Assembly: GCF_001956315.1 (NCBI RefSeq)
Contig: NZ_KV887144.1
Location: forward strand, 77,272-141,271
Source: Sphingomonas montana
GTDB lineage: Bacteria > Pseudomonadota > Alphaproteobacteria > Sphingomonadales > Sphingomonadaceae
DNA length: 64,000 nucleotides
Direction of reading: 5' to 3'
Position numbers and translations under genes: made by a program. The notes beneath the pieces were generated by a model, which saw only the letters and a program-made list of their open reading frames with translations, ran no database searches and was not told where the DNA came from. Below, piece by piece: positions 34,162-43,527 of the stretch. Numbering within the stretch: the stretch's first letter is position 1; the number at the start of each line of letters is the position of its first letter.

Positions 34162-34216
34162 GCTGTTCCTTCCCGCCATGGTCACCGGTTCCACGGTCCT
34201 GCTGCTTCGTGCGCTG

Positions 34217-34588
34217 TCATAGTCCACCCTGAAAATCGAAGCTGAAACGGTAGGACGCCGTACCGATAGCCCTGCGGTTCCGCCGGCGATCCGGGACCGC
34301 GGCGATCAGCGTCAGCGCGCCGTCCGCGATCGGGACGGGTTGGCCGAGCATGAGGTCGACCTGCCTGGACCAGCTTCCATCCGATACGGTCGCCCGCACG
34401 ATCAGCCGACCGGCCCGGACGCACTGCGTATCGACGGGACAGCGGCTGTCCTCGACGACGCGGTCCGCCCGGACGCGTGGCCCGCCGACATGCGCGGTCT
34501 GGCCGAGCCGTACCGGTCCTTCGACCGCGCCGGTCGCGGCACAGCCGGCGAGGAACGGCAGGAGGAGCAGGGGGGAGGGGTGTAGCAC
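34217..34588 (-). CDS. Small lipoprotein, hypothetical
   Basis: 123 residues, lipobox LLLLPFLAGC at about 7-16. Mature region VRLGQTAHVGGPRVRADRVVEDSRCPVDTQCVRAGRLIVRATVSDGSWSRQVDLMLGQPVPIADGALTLIAAVPDRR, with a CPVDTQC pair that could form a disulphide. This pattern is familiar from sphingomonad hypothetical lipoproteins but has no named function that I know. It lies between the I78-like inhibitor (12-base gap upstream) and the DUF6438 lipoprotein, and all three probably form one transcription unit. Confidence 0.7.
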   Translation of the reverse strand: MLHPSPLLLLPFLAGCAATGAVEGPVRLGQTAHVGGPRVRADRVVEDSRCPVDTQCVRAGRLIVRATVSDGSWSRQVDLMLGQPVPIADGALTLIAAVPDRRRNRRAIGTASYRFSFDFQGGL

Positions 34589-34599
34589 CGCGTATGCGA

Positions 34600-34884
34600 T
34601 CAGCCGCAGGATGCGGAGATGACCCGGCCCGCCGCGATCGTGACGGTGACGCGATCCGCGCGGTAGTCCTGCGTCGCCATGTCACCGGGGGCCAGGCGCC
34701 TGACCGTCGCAGCCCCCGTCTGGCGCAGGATGGCGGCGTCGTCCGGCGCGGGCCGCCCGACCAGCGCCTTGGCGACACCGGCACGGCAGGTCGCGGCCCC
34801 AGCATGGTCGCCGCTGCCGGCGCAGGCGCTCAGCACGGTCAGGCCGAGCAGGGCACCCGCGCGCTCAAACGGTCTGGTGTTCAT
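34600..34884 (-). CDS. I78-type peptidase inhibitor-like lipoprotein
   Basis: 94 residues from ATG 34884, with GAGGAAG 5-6 bases upstream; a GTG two codons earlier is possible. Lipobox LTVLSAC near residue 20. The mature part CRAGVAKALVGRPAPDDAAILRQTGAATVRRLAPGDMATQDYRADRVTVTIAAGRVISASCG follows the inhibitor I78 family: a conserved Cys near the start and end, the LVG segment, the R.L.PG...T.DYR.DR motif and an ISASCG end. Such small proteins inhibit serine peptidases in the periplasm. First gene of the small lipoprotein group. Confidence 0.75.
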   Translation of the reverse strand: MNTRPFERAGALLGLTVLSACAGSGDHAGAATCRAGVAKALVGRPAPDDAAILRQTGAATVRRLAPGDMATQDYRADRVTVTIAAGRVISASCG

Positions 34885-35206
34885 CGTCACTTCCTCATCG
34901 AAACCACGGATCGAGCACTTACATCACGGGGTCGAACGATCATGCGCAGCGGTCGCTGGTCGAACGAACCCGGCTTGCCGAGCGGACCGTAGAGCGCGTC
35001 CCCCCGCACGATCATGCGGGTAGGACGGTCGGGTCACCCAACGCAACCCGGTCGTTGCCCGGTGAGGGCGCGGAGGCCCGAGCCCGCCGAACGTTGCGGT
35101 AGGTGGCTGCGACGCCGGCGTTTTGCTCCGTTCGTCAGCAGTTTCCAGTCGGTCGGTCTGTGGCGACCTGCTAAGCGCTGTTCGATCGGGAACGGGGGAA
35201 AGCGGC
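34885..35206. other. Intergenic region between divergent genes, nothing identified
   Basis: 322 bases holding the promoters of the lipoprotein group (minus) and the ion channel gene (plus). No palindrome, hairpin or gene stands out. Confidence 0.4.
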
Positions 35207-35602
35207 ATGGCAGGGCGGCGATATGCGAAACGGGTGAAGGGGATCGCCACGAACGCGATCGACGACGTGGCGGGGCTGCTGACGCTCTACATCGGCTGCA
35301 TCTTCGCGGCGTCCGCGGTGTTCGCGCAGGTCGAGGGCAAGCCGTTCGGGGAGGCGCTGTGGTGGGCGTTCGTTACCGCGATGACGATCGGCTACGGCGA
35401 TATCTATCCGGTGACGGTGGCGGGCCGGATCGTCGGGATCGCGCTGATGCATATCGTCCCGCTGTTCATCATCCCGCTGATTACCGCACGAATGGCGTCG
35501 CGGCTGATCGTCGATAACGACGCGTTCACGCATCATGAGCAGGAGGAGATCAAGGCGCTGCTCCGCCGGGTCGATGCGAAGCTGGACGAACAGGCGCGCT
35601 GA
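35207..35602 (+). CDS. Two-transmembrane potassium-channel-like protein
   Basis: 131 residues from ATG 35207, with GGGGGAA about 7 bases upstream. Two hydrophobic segments (about 22-41 and 70-92) flank a pore loop with the selectivity filter TIGYGD (VTAMTIGYGDIYPVTVAGR). A short acidic helical tail follows (HHEQEEIKALLRRVDAKLDEQ). This is the minimal KcsA-like ion-channel-2 layout. It would sit in the inner membrane as a tetramer, selective for K+. No regulatory RCK domain is fused. Confidence 0.88.
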   Translation: MAGRRYAKRVKGIATNAIDDVAGLLTLYIGCIFAASAVFAQVEGKPFGEALWWAFVTAMTIGYGDIYPVTVAGRIVGIALMHIVPLFIIPLITARMASRLIVDNDAFTHHEQEEIKALLRRVDAKLDEQAR

Positions 35603-35619
35603 GCCGATCGAGCCGCGGC

Positions 35620-36444
35620 TCAGCCGGACGCCACCCGGTTCAGATGATGCAGCACGATGCCGCTGGTGGTCGCGACGTTCAGGCTGTCGAACCCCGGCGC
35701 CATCGGGATCGACAACGGATGCGCCCGCGCCAGCAGTGCGGGATCCAGCCCCGGCCCCTCGGCACCCAGCAGGACCGCGGTGCGTGCGGCCGGGCGATAG
35801 GCGGCCAGCGTCGCCGGAGCGGACGGGCTGAGCGCGACCGGCGCAAAACCATGCCGGTCGAACAGCGCGACCGGGTCCGCGCCGCGCGGCAGTTTGGCGA
35901 ACGGCACCAGCAACGCCGCGCCGACCGAGACGCGGATCGCCTTTCGGTAGAGCGGATCGCAGCAGTCCGAATCGAGCAGGATCGCCGGCACGCCGAACGC
36001 CGCGGCGTTGCGGAAGATGCCACCGATATTGTCGTGATTGGCGATCGCGGACAGCAGCAGGACGGTCGCCGGCCCGTCGATCCGAGCCAGCAGCGTATCG
36101 GCGTCCGGCGTATCGACCCGCCGCCCGACCGCCAGGATGCCGCGGTGGATCGCAAAGCCGGCGATCGCGTCCAGCACCGGCTGCGTCGCGGCATAGACCG
36201 GCACGTCGTCCGGCACTCGGGCGAGCAGATCGGTCAGCTGCGGCAGGCGGTGGGCGGCGATCAGCACCGATATCGGGCGATACGCCCGCGACGCCAGCAG
36301 CATCGCCAGCACGACCTTGCCCTCCGCCACGAACAGCGCGTCGCGGCCGACCAGGTCACGGTCGCGGATATCGCGATAGGCCTCGATCCGCGGGTCCGCG
36401 GGATCGTCGACGGGTATCGCGTCACGCACGACGCGCGCCGACAT
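35620..36444 (-). CDS. SpoU-family RNA 2'-O-methyltransferase
   Basis: 274 residues, ATG 36444, starting [31 protein letters not shown]. Three SPOUT motifs are present: [16 protein letters not shown] (about 133-148), LLGAEGPGL, and [25 protein letters not shown], which form the trefoil-knot S-adenosylmethionine site. It methylates a ribose in tRNA or rRNA; the target is unknown. The start overlaps the end of trhO by 23 bases, so the two RNA-modification genes are co-transcribed. Confidence 0.9.
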   Translation of the reverse strand: MSARVVRDAIPVDDPADPRIEAYRDIRDRDLVGRDALFVAEGKVVLAMLLASRAYRPISVLIAAHRLPQLTDLLARVPDDVPVYAATQPVLDAIAGFAIHRGILAVGRRVDTPDADTLLARIDGPATVLLLSAIANHDNIGGIFRNAAAFGVPAILLDSDCCDPLYRKAIRVSVGAALLVPFAKLPRGADPVALFDRHGFAPVALSPSAPATLAAYRPAARTAVLLGAEGPGLDPALLARAHPLSIPMAPGFDSLNVATTSGIVLHHLNRVASG

Positions 36445-37336
36445 GCGGTTCGCCGCGGTGCTGCGCCAGCGCGACCTGCCGGTGGCGTTCGGCATAGCCG
36501 GCGCGCTGTTCGGCGTTGCGCACGGCGTGGCAGGCGGGGCAGCTTTCGCCCGCCACGAACAGCGGCGACGCGCGGTCCGCGGCGGACACCGGGCGGCGGC
36601 AGGCGCGGCACAGGTCGTGCGTCCCGGGCACCAGGCCGTGGCCGACCGCGACCCGTTCGTCGAACACGAAACATTCGCCGTGCCACAGGCTTTCGGCCGG
36701 CGGCACGGTTTCCAGATATTTCAGGATGCCGCCCTCCAGATGGTGGACGTCGGTCAGCCCCTCCGCCTTCAGGAACGCGGTCGCCTTCTCGCACCGGATG
36801 CCGCCGGTGCAGAACATCGCGATCCGCGTGTCGGGCGCGATGGCGTCGCGGTTCGCGCGGAACCAGGCGGGGAAGTCGCGAAAGCTCTGCGTCTGCGGAT
36901 CGACGGCATTGGCGAAACTGCCGATCGCGACCTCGTAATCGTTGCGCGTGTCGATCACCAGCGTGCCTGGATCGGCGATCAGCGCGTTCCATTCGGCGGG
37001 CGGCACATAATGGCCGACGTCGCCCAGTGGGTCGATCTCGGGTTCGCCCATCGTCACGATCTCGCGCTTGAGGCGGACCTTCATCCGGTGGAACGGCATG
37101 GTCGCGGTCTCGCTATATTTGACGGCGATGTCCGCGCAGCCGGGCAGGGTGCGGATATGATCGAGCACCGCGGCGAGCCCTTCGGTCGGCCCGGCGACGG
37201 TCCCGTTGATCCCCTCCGCGGCGAGCAGCAGCGTGCCCTTCACCCCGTTCGCGACGCAGGCGGCGAACAGCGGTTCGCGCAGCGCCCGCGGGTCGGGCAA
37301 GCGGGTGAAGCGGTAGAGGGCGGCGACCTGAAGCAT
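36422..37336 (-). CDS. trhO: tRNA uridine(34) hydroxylase
   Basis: 304 residues. N-terminal acylphosphatase-like domain ([26 protein letters not shown]), then a rhodanese domain with the catalytic Cys in [20 protein letters not shown], and a cysteine-rich C-terminus ([20 protein letters not shown]) seen in the longer TrhO/YceA proteins. It hydroxylates uridine 34 of certain tRNAs. [13 protein letters not shown] and [12 protein letters not shown] are further family signatures. Upstream partner of the SpoU gene. Confidence 0.93.
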   Translation of the reverse strand: MLQVAALYRFTRLPDPRALREPLFAACVANGVKGTLLLAAEGINGTVAGPTEGLAAVLDHIRTLPGCADIAVKYSETATMPFHRMKVRLKREIVTMGEPEIDPLGDVGHYVPPAEWNALIADPGTLVIDTRNDYEVAIGSFANAVDPQTQSFRDFPAWFRANRDAIAPDTRIAMFCTGGIRCEKATAFLKAEGLTDVHHLEGGILKYLETVPPAESLWHGECFVFDERVAVGHGLVPGTHDLCRACRRPVSAADRASPLFVAGESCPACHAVRNAEQRAGYAERHRQVALAQHRGEPHVGARRA

Positions 37337-37367
37337 GTAGCGGCCTTAGCAGCCCGGGACCGTCCCC

Positions 37368-37392
37368 GTCATCCCGGCGCACACCGGGATCC
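37368..37392. repeat. Short palindrome, ATCCCGG / CCGGGAT
   Basis: ATCCCGG (37371-37377) and CCGGGAT (37384-37390) around CGCACA, in the gap upstream of trhO and downstream of the YbdD gene. It carries the GTCATCCCGG start common to the longer repeat elements of this window and could terminate the cstA-ybdD operon. Confidence 0.5.
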
Positions 37393-37449
37393 GGTTTGAG
37401 CTTCAATGGGGTACGCGCTTCACCGGAACAGCACATCGCGAACCGTCCC

Positions 37450-37644
37450 TCAACAGCAGCGCCCACCGCCGGCGCTGCCGTAGCGGGCGTCCTGCCGGTT
37501 GCGGAAGAAGCTGCGTTCGGACATCGGTTCAAGGTCGGGATGCCGTTCGGCCATGTGCGCGCGATACGCGGCATAGCTCGGCACGCCGACCATCAGCCGG
37601 GCGGCATCGCGCAGCGCGCGAAGGATGCGGGCCGCGCGGCTCAT
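37450..37644 (-). CDS. YbdD/YjiX family small protein, CstA partner
   Basis: 64 residues: MSRAARILRALRDAARLMVGVPSYAAYRAHMAERHPDLEPMSERSFFRNRQDARYGSAGGGRCC. This matches the YbdD/YjiX family (MVGVP.Y..Y..HM...HP....M....FFR.RQ.ARYG.......CC), whose genes are nearly always directly behind cstA/btsT. The ATG overlaps the cstA stop (ATGA). A larger antisense-type frame covers the same bases, but this short reading is the conserved one. It probably supports transporter activity. Confidence 0.9.
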   Translation of the reverse strand: MSRAARILRALRDAARLMVGVPSYAAYRAHMAERHPDLEPMSERSFFRNRQDARYGSAGGGRCC

Positions 37645-39704
37645 TCCGCGGCCACCGCGGCTGCCACCGGGGCCGGAAGCTCCGAAACCGTTGGCCGGTC
37701 CACCCGGCGCGCGGCAAGGCAGGTCCGGACCCCGTAGAACAGGATCGCGGCGACCACGCCCAGGAAGATCGCACACAATCCCGCGTCGATGCGGTCGTTC
37801 ATCACGATCCGGCCCATGTCGGCCAGCGACTTGGCTGGGGCCAGCACCTCGCCGCGCGCGAGTGCGTCGGCGTAGCGAGCGGCGTGCGACAGGAAACCGA
37901 CCTTCGGATCGGCGGAGAACAGTTTCAGCAGCCCCGCCGTGGTGGTGCACAGAATCAGCCAGCCGGCCGGCACGATCGTGACCCAGGCAAACCTGTCCCG
38001 CTTCATCCGGAACAGCACGACGGTCGCCAGCGTCAGCGCGATCGCGGCCAGCATCTGGTTCGATATGCCGAACAGCGGCCACAGCGTGTTCACCCCGCCC
38101 AGCGGATCGGTGACGCCCTGGTAGAGGAAGAACCCCCACGCCGCGACGCACAGTGCGGTCGCGACGAGGCCGGGCATGACGGCCGACGTATCGCGGAAGC
38201 GCGGCACGACCAGCCCGAGCAGGTCCTGCAGCATGAACCGCCCCGCCCGCGTGCCGGCATCGACCGCGGTCAGGATGAACAGCGCCTCGAACAGAATGGC
38301 GAAATGATACCAGAACGCCATCATCGTCTTGCCGCCCAGCACATGGCTGAAGATCTGCGCCATCGCGACGGCCAGCGTGGGGGCGCCGCCGGTGCGGGAG
38401 ATGATGCTGGCCTCGCCCACGTCGCGCGCGGTCTGGATCAGCGTTGCGGCGTCGATCGGGAACCCCATCGCGGTGACCGCGGCGGCGGCGCTGGCGGCAT
38501 CCGGCCCGAGCAACGCGCCCGGGCTGTTCATCGCGAAATAGATGCCGGGATCGAGGATCGACGCGCCGACCAGCGCCATGATCGCGACGAAACTTTCCAT
38601 CAGCATCGCGCCATATCCGATGAACGGCGCGTCCGCTTCCGACGCGATCAGCTTGGGCGTCGTGCCGCTGGCGATCAGCGCATGGAAGCCCGACACCGCG
38701 CCGCACGCGATGGTGATGAACAGGAACGGGAACAGCGACCCCGACCAGACCGGCCCGCCGCCACCCGCGAACGCGGTGACCGCCGGCATGCGGAGCGGCG
38801 GCGCCATGATCGCGATGCCGATCGCCAGCGCGGCGATCGCCCCGATCTTCAGAAACGTCGACAGATAGTCGCGCGGCGCGAGCAGCAGCCAGACCGGCAG
38901 AACGGAGGCGACCGCGCCGTAACCGATCAGGATCCAGCAGAGCTGCACCGGCGTATAGGTGAACAGCGGGGCGAGCGTCGGCGATGCCGCGACGTTCGCG
39001 CCGAAGACGATCGCCGCGAACAGCCCGACCATGCCGAGCAGCGAAACCTCCCCCACCCGGCCGGGGCGGATCCAGCGCGTGTAGCAGCCCATCAGGATGG
39101 CGAGCGGGATGGTGGCGGCGACCGTGAACAGCCCCCAGGGACTTTCGGCCAGCGCGCGCACGACGATCAGCGCGAGGACGGCCAGAATGATGACCATGAT
39201 CATGAACGCGCCGAACAGCGCGATCGTGCCGGGCACCGTCCCCATCTCCATCCGGATCAGTTCGCCCAGCGACCGGCCGTCGCGGCGCATCGAAATGAAC
39301 AGGACCATGAAATCCTGCACCGCGCCCGCCACGACGACGCCGGCCAGGATCCAGAGCGTCCCCGGCAGATACCCCATCTGCGCGGCCAGCACCGGGCCGA
39401 CCAGCGGCCCTGCGCCCGCGATTGCCGCGAAATGATGCCCGAACAGGATGTTGCGGTTGGTCGGCACATAATCCAGCCCGTCCGCGCGACGGTGCGCCGG
39501 GGTCGCGCGGGCGGCGTCGATCCCCAGCACGCTGTCCGCGATGTAGCGCGCGTAGAAGCGATAGGCGATCAGGTAGACCGAGACCGCCGCCGCGACGATC
39601 CACAGCGCGTTGATCTGTTCCCCGCGCGACGTGGCGACCACCGCCAGCGCACCCGCCGCCAATGCCGCGACCGCGGCCCAGCCGGTCTTCTGGATGATCG
39701 TCAT
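37641..39704 (-). CDS. cstA: Carbon starvation protein CstA (pyruvate/peptide transporter)
   Basis: 687 residues with many transmembrane segments. Family hallmark YVPTNRNILFGHHFAAIAGAGPLVGPVLAAQMGYLPGTLWILAGVVVAGAVQDFMVLF lies at about 80-137, followed by SLGELIRMEMG. Members import pyruvate or peptides under carbon starvation. The C-terminal part has FGISNQMLAAIALTLATVVLFRMKRDRFAWVTIVPAGWL, also conserved. It is co-transcribed with the YbdD partner. Confidence 0.93.
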   Translation of the reverse strand: MTIIQKTGWAAVAALAAGALAVVATSRGEQINALWIVAAAVSVYLIAYRFYARYIADSVLGIDAARATPAHRRADGLDYVPTNRNILFGHHFAAIAGAGPLVGPVLAAQMGYLPGTLWILAGVVVAGAVQDFMVLFISMRRDGRSLGELIRMEMGTVPGTIALFGAFMIMVIILAVLALIVVRALAESPWGLFTVAATIPLAILMGCYTRWIRPGRVGEVSLLGMVGLFAAIVFGANVAASPTLAPLFTYTPVQLCWILIGYGAVASVLPVWLLLAPRDYLSTFLKIGAIAALAIGIAIMAPPLRMPAVTAFAGGGGPVWSGSLFPFLFITIACGAVSGFHALIASGTTPKLIASEADAPFIGYGAMLMESFVAIMALVGASILDPGIYFAMNSPGALLGPDAASAAAAVTAMGFPIDAATLIQTARDVGEASIISRTGGAPTLAVAMAQIFSHVLGGKTMMAFWYHFAILFEALFILTAVDAGTRAGRFMLQDLLGLVVPRFRDTSAVMPGLVATALCVAAWGFFLYQGVTDPLGGVNTLWPLFGISNQMLAAIALTLATVVLFRMKRDRFAWVTIVPAGWLILCTTTAGLLKLFSADPKVGFLSHAARYADALARGEVLAPAKSLADMGRIVMNDRIDAGLCAIFLGVVAAILFYGVRTCLAARRVDRPTVSELPAPVAAAVAAE

Positions 39705-39776
39705 GCGCCGCCCCTTTTCTTTGCGTGAAACCTAGTCGCGGTTTGGGTCGGAGGGCAAGCGCGGGGCAGGGGTGTT

Positions 39777-39845
39777 CGTACCCCGGCGCAGGCCGGGGCC
39801 CAGGTGGGACGGCCGCGTCCAGGTCCCGGCCTGCGCCGGGGTACG
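39777..39845. repeat. Long perfect inverted repeat, 21-bp arms
   Basis: Arms at 39777-39797 and 39825-39845 are perfect reverse complements (beginning CGTACCCCGGCG and ending CGCCGGGGTACG) around a 27-base loop. It lies between the start of cstA and the MHS transporter gene, which are divergent, so it is not a simple terminator; it looks like a palindromic repeat element. Confidence 0.75.
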
Positions 39846-39930
39846 TTCAGGTCGATAGTCTCCGCGGCGTTGGGTCTCCCTTCCTCGCCCGGACAGGGTA
39901 AGGAGGCCGGCACGAGATGAAGGAAATCAT

Positions 39931-41199
39931 ATGACCGACCCGAACATGAACCGCCGCGTGCTGTGGGCGAGCCTGGTCGGGACGGCCGTCGAGTTCTACG
40001 ACTTCTACATCTATGCCACCGCGGCCAGCCTGTTCTTCGGTGCGATGTTCTTTCCTGCCACATCGCCCGCCGCGCAGCAGATGGCGGCCTATGCCAGCCT
40101 CGGCCTCGCCTTCGTCGCGCGACCGGTGGGGGCGGCGGTGTTCGGCCATTATGGCGATCGGATCGGGCGCAAGTCGACGCTGGTCGCCTCGCTGCTGCTG
40201 ATGGGCGGGTCGACCACGCTGATCGCGTTCCTGCCGACGTACCAGATGGCCGGCTGGTGGGCGCCGGCGCTGCTGTGCATCCTGCGGTTCGGGCAGGGGT
40301 TCGGGCTCGGCGGCGAATGGGGCGGCGCGGCGTTGCTGGCGGTGGAAAACGCTCCGCCGGGCTGGCGCGGGCGGTTCGGCATGGTGCCGCAACTGGGCGC
40401 GCCGGTCGGGTTCATTGCGGCCAACGGCTTCTTCCTGCTGCTCGGCCTGACATTGACGCCGGACCAGTTCCGCGACTGGGGCTGGCGCGTGCCGTTCCTG
40501 GCAAGCGCGGTGCTCGTCGGGTTGGGGCTGTGGGTCCGGCTGAAGCTGACCGAGACGCCGGCGTTCGCGCGGGCGCTGGCGGACGGGCCGCCCGTGGCCG
40601 TGCCGTTCGCGACCGTGTTCGCCCGGCATCTCGGGGCGACGCTGGCCGGTACGTTCGGCGTGGTCGCCTGCTTCGCGCTCTACTATCTCGCCACCGCCTT
40701 CGCACTGGGCTGGGGCACCGGGCCGCTCGGCTATTCGCGGACCGCGTTCCTGCTGATGCAGCTCGGCGCGATCCTGTTCATGGCGGCAGGCATCGTGGCG
40801 GCGGGCGTCCTGTCCGATCGCTATGATCCGCGCCGCGTGCTGATCGGCGGCTGTGTCGGAACGATGGCGGTCGGCGTGCTGCTCGCCCCGCTGTTCGGCA
40901 GCGGGTCGGCGGTCGGCGTATTCCTGTTCCTGTCGCTCGCGCTGCTGGCGATGGGGTTCGTCTACGGCCCGCTCGGCGCGTGGCTGCCGGGCCTGTTCCC
41001 GGCTGGCGTGCGCTACACCGGCGCGTCGATCGCGTTCAACGTCGGCGGAATATTGGGCGGCGGCGTCGCACCGCTGGCGGCGCAGGCGATGGCGGAACGC
41101 GGCGGGCTGGCCCCGGTCGGCTGGTATCTGGCGGGCTGCGCGGCGGTCAGCCTGATCGCGCTGCTCGCCGCGTCGCGATCGGGGCGGGCGGTGGCGTGA
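39931..41199 (+). CDS. MFS transporter, metabolite:H+ symporter (MHS) family
   Basis: 422 residues, about 12 transmembrane helices. Family features: LVGTAVEFYDFYIYATAASL at the first helix, FVARPVGAAVFGHYGDRIGRKSTLVASLLLMG with the MFS loop motif, GFGLGGEWGGAALLAVENAPPGWRGRFG, and VYGPLGAWLPGLFPAGVRYTGASIAFNVGGILGGG. The group includes ProP (proline/betaine), ShiA (shikimate) and citrate carriers; the substrate here is unknown. The stop at 41197-41199 lies 6 bases from the convergent tRNA-Gly. Confidence 0.92.
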   Translation: MTDPNMNRRVLWASLVGTAVEFYDFYIYATAASLFFGAMFFPATSPAAQQMAAYASLGLAFVARPVGAAVFGHYGDRIGRKSTLVASLLLMGGSTTLIAFLPTYQMAGWWAPALLCILRFGQGFGLGGEWGGAALLAVENAPPGWRGRFGMVPQLGAPVGFIAANGFFLLLGLTLTPDQFRDWGWRVPFLASAVLVGLGLWVRLKLTETPAFARALADGPPVAVPFATVFARHLGATLAGTFGVVACFALYYLATAFALGWGTGPLGYSRTAFLLMQLGAILFMAAGIVAAGVLSDRYDPRRVLIGGCVGTMAVGVLLAPLFGSGSAVGVFLFLSLALLAMGFVYGPLGAWLPGLFPAGVRYTGASIAFNVGGILGGGVAPLAAQAMAERGGLAPVGWYLAGCAAVSLIALLAASRSGRAVA

Positions 41200-41204
41200 T
41201 ATCC

Positions 41205-41278
41205 TGGAGCGGGTAGCGGGGATCGAACCCGCGTCACAAGCTTGGAAGGCTAGTGCTCTACCATTGAGCTATACCCGC
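41205..41278 (-). tRNA. tRNA-Gly (anticodon TCC)
   Basis: On the minus strand the sequence starts GCGGGTATAGCTCAATGG and ends with the acceptor match TACCCGC, discriminator T and encoded CCA (41205-41207). The D-loop contains TCAATGGTA, the anticodon loop is CTTCCAA (anticodon TCC, reading GGA/GGG), and the T arm is GCGGGTTCGATCCCCGC. All four stems pair. It is convergent with the MHS transporter gene. Confidence 0.97.
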
Positions 41279-41338
41279 GCTGGCGGTTCCCTGCCATTCG
41301 CGCGGGCGGTTCGTCAACCGTCTTGGCGCGTGCCGGCG

Positions 41339-42019
41339 CTAATGCCGGCGATATCGGAAATACCACACCTCGTGCCCCTTGGTCCGCGCCTTCTGTTCGT
41401 AGCGGGTCTCCGGCCAGTCGTCCGGCCGCACCAGGAAATCCTGCGGCCCGTCCACCAGCCACTCGAAATCGGGGCTCTGGCTCATGATCATCATCGCCCA
41501 GCGGACATAGACCGGATGGTCGGTGCCGAAGCGGAACTCGCCACCCGGCTTCAGCTTGCGCGCGATCCGGTCGACCGGCCCGGCATTCATGAACCGCCGC
41601 TTGGCGTGGCGCGCCTTCGGCCACGGGTCGGGATGGAGCAAATAGACGCGCTCCAGCGACGCATCGGGCAGCCGTTCCAGCACGTCGAGCGCATCGCCCA
41701 TGTGCAGCCGGACATTGTCGACGCTGTCCGCATCGATCTTCATCAGCGCGCCGACCACGCCGTCCAGAAACGGTTCGCAGCCGATGAAGCCGTGATCGGG
41801 ATGCATCGCGGCCTGACCGACCAGATGCTCGCCCTTGCCGAACCCGATCTCCACCTGCAGCGGCCGGTCGTCGCCGAACAGCGCCCGTGCATCGATCGGT
41901 CCGGTCGCGGGGACCGACAGTTCGGGCAGCATCCGCTCGACCAGCCCGGCCTGGCCGTCGCGCAATTTATGTCCGGTGCGGCGGCCGTACAGCCGGCGGA
42001 GCGTCGTTGGATCTTCCAT
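41339..42019 (-). CDS. trmB: tRNA (guanine-N7-)-methyltransferase
   Basis: 226 residues, forming 7-methylguanosine at position 46 of tRNA with S-adenosylmethionine. Motifs: LQVEIGFGKGEHL (about 71-83), GFIGCEPFLDGVVGAL, NVRLHMGDALDVLERLPDASLERVYLLHPDPWPKARHAKRRFM with the catalytic Asp/Pro region, and the C-terminal ETRYEQKARTKGHEVWYFRYRR. ATG 42019 begins MEDPTTLRRLYGRRTGHKLR. It is a housekeeping gene directly upstream of tRNA-Gly on the same strand. Confidence 0.95.
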   Translation of the reverse strand: MEDPTTLRRLYGRRTGHKLRDGQAGLVERMLPELSVPATGPIDARALFGDDRPLQVEIGFGKGEHLVGQAAMHPDHGFIGCEPFLDGVVGALMKIDADSVDNVRLHMGDALDVLERLPDASLERVYLLHPDPWPKARHAKRRFMNAGPVDRIARKLKPGGEFRFGTDHPVYVRWAMMIMSQSPDFEWLVDGPQDFLVRPDDWPETRYEQKARTKGHEVWYFRYRRH

Positions 42020-42113
42020 CGCTGCGCGGTTAGCCGAGCGCGCGGGGAAGGGGAAGGCGGGTTGCGTTTTCGCGGCTATGATGAGGTGGTACCGCGTTGT
42101 ATCCCATCTTCGC

Positions 42114-42195
42114 CGTCATCCCGGACTTGATCCGGGATCCAGAGTTTCGGGCGTTGCGTCTCGCGGCCCTGGATTCCGGATCAAGTCCGGGATGC
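42114..42195. repeat. Palindromic repeat element (CATCCCGGACTTGATCCGGGATCC type)
   Basis: Begins with GTCATCCCGGACTTGATC and ends with GATCAAGTCCGGGATG in reverse orientation, so the whole 82 bases can fold into one long hairpin. The same core recurs at 45161, 46501 and (variant) 50606. It sits between metK's end and trmB's start on the minus strand. Confidence 0.8.
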
Positions 42196-42282
42196 CGAGA
42201 TGTTTTCGATCCGTCCGCGAGCTGAACCAAATAACGACTTACGGTCGCGCGGAACGCGTCCGCGCAACCGCCAAGTCTACCC

Positions 42283-43470
42283 TCAGAAAGCGCGCTTCAG
42301 CTCTTCCACCAGATCGGTCTTCTCCCACGTGAAGAAGTCCCCGTCCGGCTGACGGCCGAAATGCCCATAGGCCGCGGTGCGCGCATAGATCGGGGCGTTG
42401 AGCTTCAGATGCGTGCGGATGCCCTTCGGCGTCAGGCGCACCAGCTGCGGCAGGATGCGCTCGATCGCGGCCTCGTCCACCTGGCCGGTGCCGTGCGTGT
42501 CGACATAGAGCGACAGCGGCTCGGCCACGCCGATCGCATAGCTCAGCTGGATCGTCACGCGGCGCGCGAGGCCCGCGGCGACGATATTCTTCGCCATATA
42601 GCGCGTGACGTAGGCGGCCGACCGATCAACCTTCGTCGGATCCTTGCCGGAAAATGCGCCGCCGCCGTGCGGGGATGCGCCACCATAGGTGTCGACGATG
42701 ATCTTGCGCCCGGTCAGGCCCGCGTCGCCATCCGGCCCGCCGATTTCGAACAGCCCGGTCGGGTTGACGAAGATCGACTCGTCGCCCGGCATCCAGCCGT
42801 CGGGCAGGATCCCGGCCATCACGTCCTTCGCATAATCGCGCAACATGACCTGGTCGGTGCCCTTGCCGTGCTGGGTCGATACGACCAGCGCCGTCGCGCG
42901 GACCGGCTTCTCGTTGCGATATTCAAGCGTCACCTGGCTCTTGGCGTCCGGTTCGAGGAACGGCGCGGCGCCGCTGTGACGATCCTCTGCCATCTTCTCC
43001 AGGATGCGGTGCGCGTAGTAGAGCGTCGCCGGCATCAGGTCGGGCGTCTCGTCGGTCGCATAACCGAACATGATGCCCTGATCGCCGGCGCCTTCGTCCT
43101 TGTTGCCGCTTTCGTCCACACCCTGCGCGATGTGCGCCGATTGCGGGTGCAGGTGGTTGGCGAATTCCGCCGTCTGCCAGTGGAAGCCTTCCTGCTCATA
43201 GCCGATGCGCTTCACCGTCTCGCGCGCGGCCGCCTCGATCTCGTCGAGCGCGCCGGGGGACCAGTTGCCCTTGGTATCGATCATCCCTTCGCCGCGGACT
43301 TCGCCGGCCAGGATGATGCGCTGCGTCGTCACCATCGTCTCGCATGCGACCCGCGCCTGCGCGTCCTTGCCCAGGAACAGATCGACGACCGCGTCCGAAA
43401 TCTGGTCGGCAACCTTGTCCGGGTGGCCTTCGGAAACGCTTTCGGAGGTGAACAGGAACGTATCGCGCAT
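42283..43470 (-). CDS. metK: S-adenosylmethionine synthase
   Basis: 395 residues from ATG 43470 ([27 protein letters not shown]); the frame upstream covers only leader sequence. Signature motifs are [23 protein letters not shown]-type sequence ([15 protein letters not shown]), and [19 protein letters not shown] of the ATP/phosphate site. The enzyme makes AdoMet from methionine and ATP as a tetramer. A palindromic candidate operator lies 58-77 bases upstream (43528-43547). Confidence 0.97.
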   Translation of the reverse strand: MRDTFLFTSESVSEGHPDKVADQISDAVVDLFLGKDAQARVACETMVTTQRIILAGEVRGEGMIDTKGNWSPGALDEIEAAARETVKRIGYEQEGFHWQTAEFANHLHPQSAHIAQGVDESGNKDEGAGDQGIMFGYATDETPDLMPATLYYAHRILEKMAEDRHSGAAPFLEPDAKSQVTLEYRNEKPVRATALVVSTQHGKGTDQVMLRDYAKDVMAGILPDGWMPGDESIFVNPTGLFEIGGPDGDAGLTGRKIIVDTYGGASPHGGGAFSGKDPTKVDRSAAYVTRYMAKNIVAAGLARRVTIQLSYAIGVAEPLSLYVDTHGTGQVDEAAIERILPQLVRLTPKGIRTHLKLNAPIYARTAAYGHFGRQPDGDFFTWEKTDLVEELKRAF

Positions 43471-43527
43471 GGGTACAAGCAGCCTTTTCCGGTGGTGCGG
43501 CAGTGGTAGAGACGACCGCATATAAAG

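Noticed and set aside
37645-39603. A 650-codon minus-strand frame fused to the YbdD C-terminal sequence
   Set aside because: It overlaps cstA in another frame on the same strand; only its last 64 codons (37450-37644) match a family.
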